A DNA stretch of 64,000 bases from an uncultured Caulobacteraceae bacterium (GTDB taxonomy: Bacteria > Pseudomonadota > Alphaproteobacteria > Caulobacterales > Caulobacteraceae). Below are positions 63,201 through 64,000 of the stretch, piece after piece. The stretch spans positions 434,001 through 498,000 of the forward strand of contig CAKZPF010000003.1 in the NCBI GenBank assembly GCA_937138625.1, written 5' to 3'. Position 1 is the first letter of the stretch. Each line of letters begins with the position of its first letter. Made by a program: the position numbers and the translations under genes. The notes beneath the pieces are model-generated. The model was not told the DNA's origin, did not search any database, and saw only the letters and a list, made by a program, of their open reading frames with translations.

Positions 63201-63338
63201 ACGGGCGGTCTCATCTCATCCACCGTGCTGACGCTCCTGGTGGTGCCCGCCCTGCACCGCTGGTTTGCGCCAAAACCGGAGGGACATCACTCTCTTATCG
63301 AGGCAACACACGCACACCCCGCCGTGCCGGCCGAGTGA
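60210..63338 (+). CDS. czcA: Heavy-metal RND efflux pump, divalent-metal type
   Basis: 1042 residues. The proton-relay helix reads AIGMMVDGAIVIAENVAR, with Gly after the Asp, as in divalent-cation pumps and unlike CusA in this window. The usual RND duplications are present, including EFTPALEEGDILLRVTMAPS. It lacks the three-Met copper path at the matching positions (ILLRVTMAPS has Met three residues later). ATG at 60210 is preferred over an upstream in-frame start inside czcB because AAGGA precedes it. Zn, Co or Cd cannot be told apart from sequence. Confidence 0.9.
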   Translation: MLNFMHRIAGGRLLAAIAVIAMTLGGLFAFRSLPVDAFPDPSPALVQVFTETEGLSPEEVERYVTFPIETAMSGLPKVREMRSTSNFGLSVVNIYFEDGTDVYFARQVVGERLGEAADAIPAGFGTPKMGPISTGLGIIMYFRLVDETGTRSLIELREIADWMIKYPLQSVEGVTEVLALGGFEKQYQVQLDPDALLAQDLQVSDVIAALESANRTAGAQYIEIGAEQYTVRGVGLATTIADLEETPVKTVDGRTIRVGDLGQVVIGGAVRQGMATANGEGETVAGLVLKLYGSNTSDVIANAKARFEEINASLPDGVRVIPYYDQGTLVEKAAATVTTALWQGGLLVAIVVFLFLGGWRPSLVVVMSIPFSVGFAFIAMNALGIGANLMTLGGVAIAIGMMVDGAIVIAENVARGFRERGTGEDNRTTVARSSAEVIAPLVAAVAVVIIVFLPLFSLQGTEGKTFRPLAAAAALAMTGSLIYAMLIAPAMALGLMKPPRSNGDAQKDSRITRMVRPLAAFFVHRRSAALALAALLLVTGGFAATRLGSEFTPALEEGDILLRVTMAPSISLTEASATSTRVERRLLDTFPEIDSIVSRIGRGEVGAHADPVNSIEAFVALKPRSEWREGLSPEELREAISDNLASFPGIRVNIGQPIAMSVDELLTGTKAQLAVKIFGPDTQVLLEGSQALQAILQEVPGASDVQADQITGAPQLVVSLDRAALGRYGLSVEEALDALRSGVGGAEAGVVFEGVRQFPVVVRFNDVDRDTPAAIGRIILESSSGARIPLESVAEISQVVGPRQITRENGERFITVQLNVRDRDIGSYVADAQAAVEAGLDLQPGYRVEWGGQYELQQQANARFAVVIPITLGIVFLILLLTFGRLMSAVLILLNIPLALTGGALALWVAGLPVSVPATVGFIALFGIALGNGMVLVSFMDDFARAGRGRDELAIEAAGLRALPVLMTALTTALGLAPLLFATGVGAEVQRPLATVVTGGLISSTVLTLLVVPALHRWFAPKPEGHHSLIEATHAHPAVPAE

Positions 63339-63345
63339 TCAAACA

Positions 63346-63377
63346 GCCGGGGCCGTGTCGTTTGATGCGGCCCCGGC
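63346..63377 (+). other. Strong hairpin between czcA and the downstream ATPase gene
   Basis: A perfect 10-bp GC stem GCCGGGGCCG / CGGCCCCGGC around a 12-base loop, seven bases after the czcA stop. No T run follows, so it is not a classic terminator. It may stabilise the upstream message or attenuate the ATPase gene. Confidence 0.5.
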
Positions 63378-63408
63378 ACTCACCCGAACACTTCAAGGAC
63401 ACGCGCAC

Positions 63409-64000
63409 ATGACGAATGATGGATCACATGAAGCGGACCATAAAAATGGTCACGACCATACCTCGGGCAGCAATCTCGAACTGATTTTCGCTATTCTCTG
63501 CGGGACGGCGCTGGCCATCGGCTGGTTCGGATCGGTACTCAACCTTTTGCCCGGATGGCTCTCTCTCGGCCTGTTCGTTGCAGCCTATGGCTTTGGCGGA
63601 TATTTTGCGTTGCGCGAGGCTGTCGAAAAGAGCCTTTCGGGAAAGTTCGAAATCGACTTCCTGATGCTGGTTGCAGCAGCGGGCGCTGCCATCCTCGGCG
63701 CCTGGGCGGAAGGGGCTTTGCTCCTTTTCCTGTTCAGCATCGGCCACGCGCTTGAGAACTACGCGATGGGCCGCGCTGGCCGCGCAATCGAGGCGCTCGC
63801 CGAGCTTGCGCCTGACACAGCGCTCGTCCGCCGCGACAGCCAGACCGCGGACACCCCGGTCGAAGACATCCGCCCTGGCGACATTGTTGTGGTCCGTTCC
63901 AATGAGCGTCTGCCGGTCGACGGTGTGGTGATTGCTGGTGAAAGCAGCGTCAATCAGGCCCCGATCACCGGGGAAAGCGCGCCGGTGGACAAGCGTCCGA
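63409..64000 (+). CDS. Zn/Cd/Pb-type P1B ATPase, 5' part
   Basis: Truncated by the right window edge; 197 residues are visible from ATG at 63409. A short His-rich N-terminus (GSHEADHKNGHDHTSG) replaces an HMA domain. Membrane helices follow (LELIFAILCGTALAIGWFGS, WLSLGLFVAAYGFGGYFALR, FLMLVAAAGAAILGAWAEG), with FSIGHALENYAMGRAGRAIE as in ZntA/CadA pumps. The A-domain has GESSVNQAPITGESAPVDK with the TGES motif. It is expected to export divalent metal from the cytoplasm to the periplasm, where CzcCBA takes over. Confidence 0.9.
   Translation, partial: MTNDGSHEADHKNGHDHTSGSNLELIFAILCGTALAIGWFGSVLNLLPGWLSLGLFVAAYGFGGYFALREAVEKSLSGKFEIDFLMLVAAAGAAILGAWAEGALLLFLFSIGHALENYAMGRAGRAIEALAELAPDTALVRRDSQTADTPVEDIRPGDIVVVRSNERLPVDGVVIAGESSVNQAPITGESAPVDKRP

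Noticed and set aside
1..64000. CRISPR array, tRNA or rRNA genes
   Set aside because: I saw no regularly spaced repeats and no cloverleaf or rRNA-like sequence on either strand; a covariance-model search would be needed to exclude small RNAs.

Overview
The window looks like a chromosomal stretch of an alphaproteobacterium (about 1-37.7 kb) joined to a horizontally acquired, metal-resistance-rich segment (about 37.8-64 kb). The first part carries gene orders that I know from alphaproteobacterial chromosomes: purM-purN, lptF-lptG-lptD-surA-pdxA-rsmA, gmk-mltG-fabF-acpP-fabG-fabD, rpsF-rpsR-rplI-dnaB, mlaEF, radA-cvpA-purF, and panB-TPR-bamB-der. It contains LPS export and outer-membrane assembly genes, so the host is Gram-negative. 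I cannot name a genus.

Left part by region. 1-4.8 kb: end of purM, purN, ndk, a GH10 xylanase with a twin-arginine signal, holC and pepA. 4.9-12.9 kb: a forward envelope operon (lptF, lptG, lptD, surA) running into pdxA and rsmA. 12.9-18.5 kb: a small EF-hand protein, gmk, mltG and the fatty-acid genes on the minus strand. 18.6-23.6 kb: an orphan coiled-coil protein, the ribosomal protein operon, a cluster of three perfect DnaA boxes before dnaB, and a second orphan protein. 23.7-29.6 kb: mlaE-mlaF, radA, cvpA, purF and an SDR enzyme. 29.6-37.7 kb: a glycosyltransferase-like gene, der, bamB, a YfgM-like TPR protein, panB, an ECF sigma factor operon with two small membrane proteins, and an orphan protein with two Asp-rich calcium-type repeats.

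The junction is at 37.75-38.05 kb. It holds a sequence that reads on the minus strand as the end of a gene (...IEWE-stop), similar to the 3' end of guaA, a known island integration target. Right of it come an AbiEi/AbiEii type IV toxin-antitoxin pair with an inverted-repeat operator, and a transposase fragment.

The copper region (39.9-53.3 kb) has three palindromes of the CsoR-operator type (TATACCC...GGGTATA). They precede (i) an operon of a small membrane protein, a Cu+ P-type ATPase, a SAM methyltransferase and an APC permease, (ii) the csoR gene itself and the divergent copC-copD pair, and (iii) a secreted Cys/His protein followed by cusC, cusB, cusA and a CusF-like lipoprotein. This gives export from the cytoplasm by the ATPase and from the periplasm by the RND complex, under one sensor.

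An apparently intact conjugative coupling protein (TraG/VirD4) and its ribbon-helix-helix partner (53.4-55.8 kb) sit alone between the copper and divalent-metal modules, which suggests a decayed or invaded conjugative element. The divalent-metal region (56-64 kb) has a membrane methyltransferase divergent from a MerR regulator, a MerR-type promoter, a secreted His-rich protein, czcC-czcB-czcA, and the first third of a Zn/Cd-type P-type ATPase that runs off the window. I saw no tRNA, rRNA or CRISPR array.
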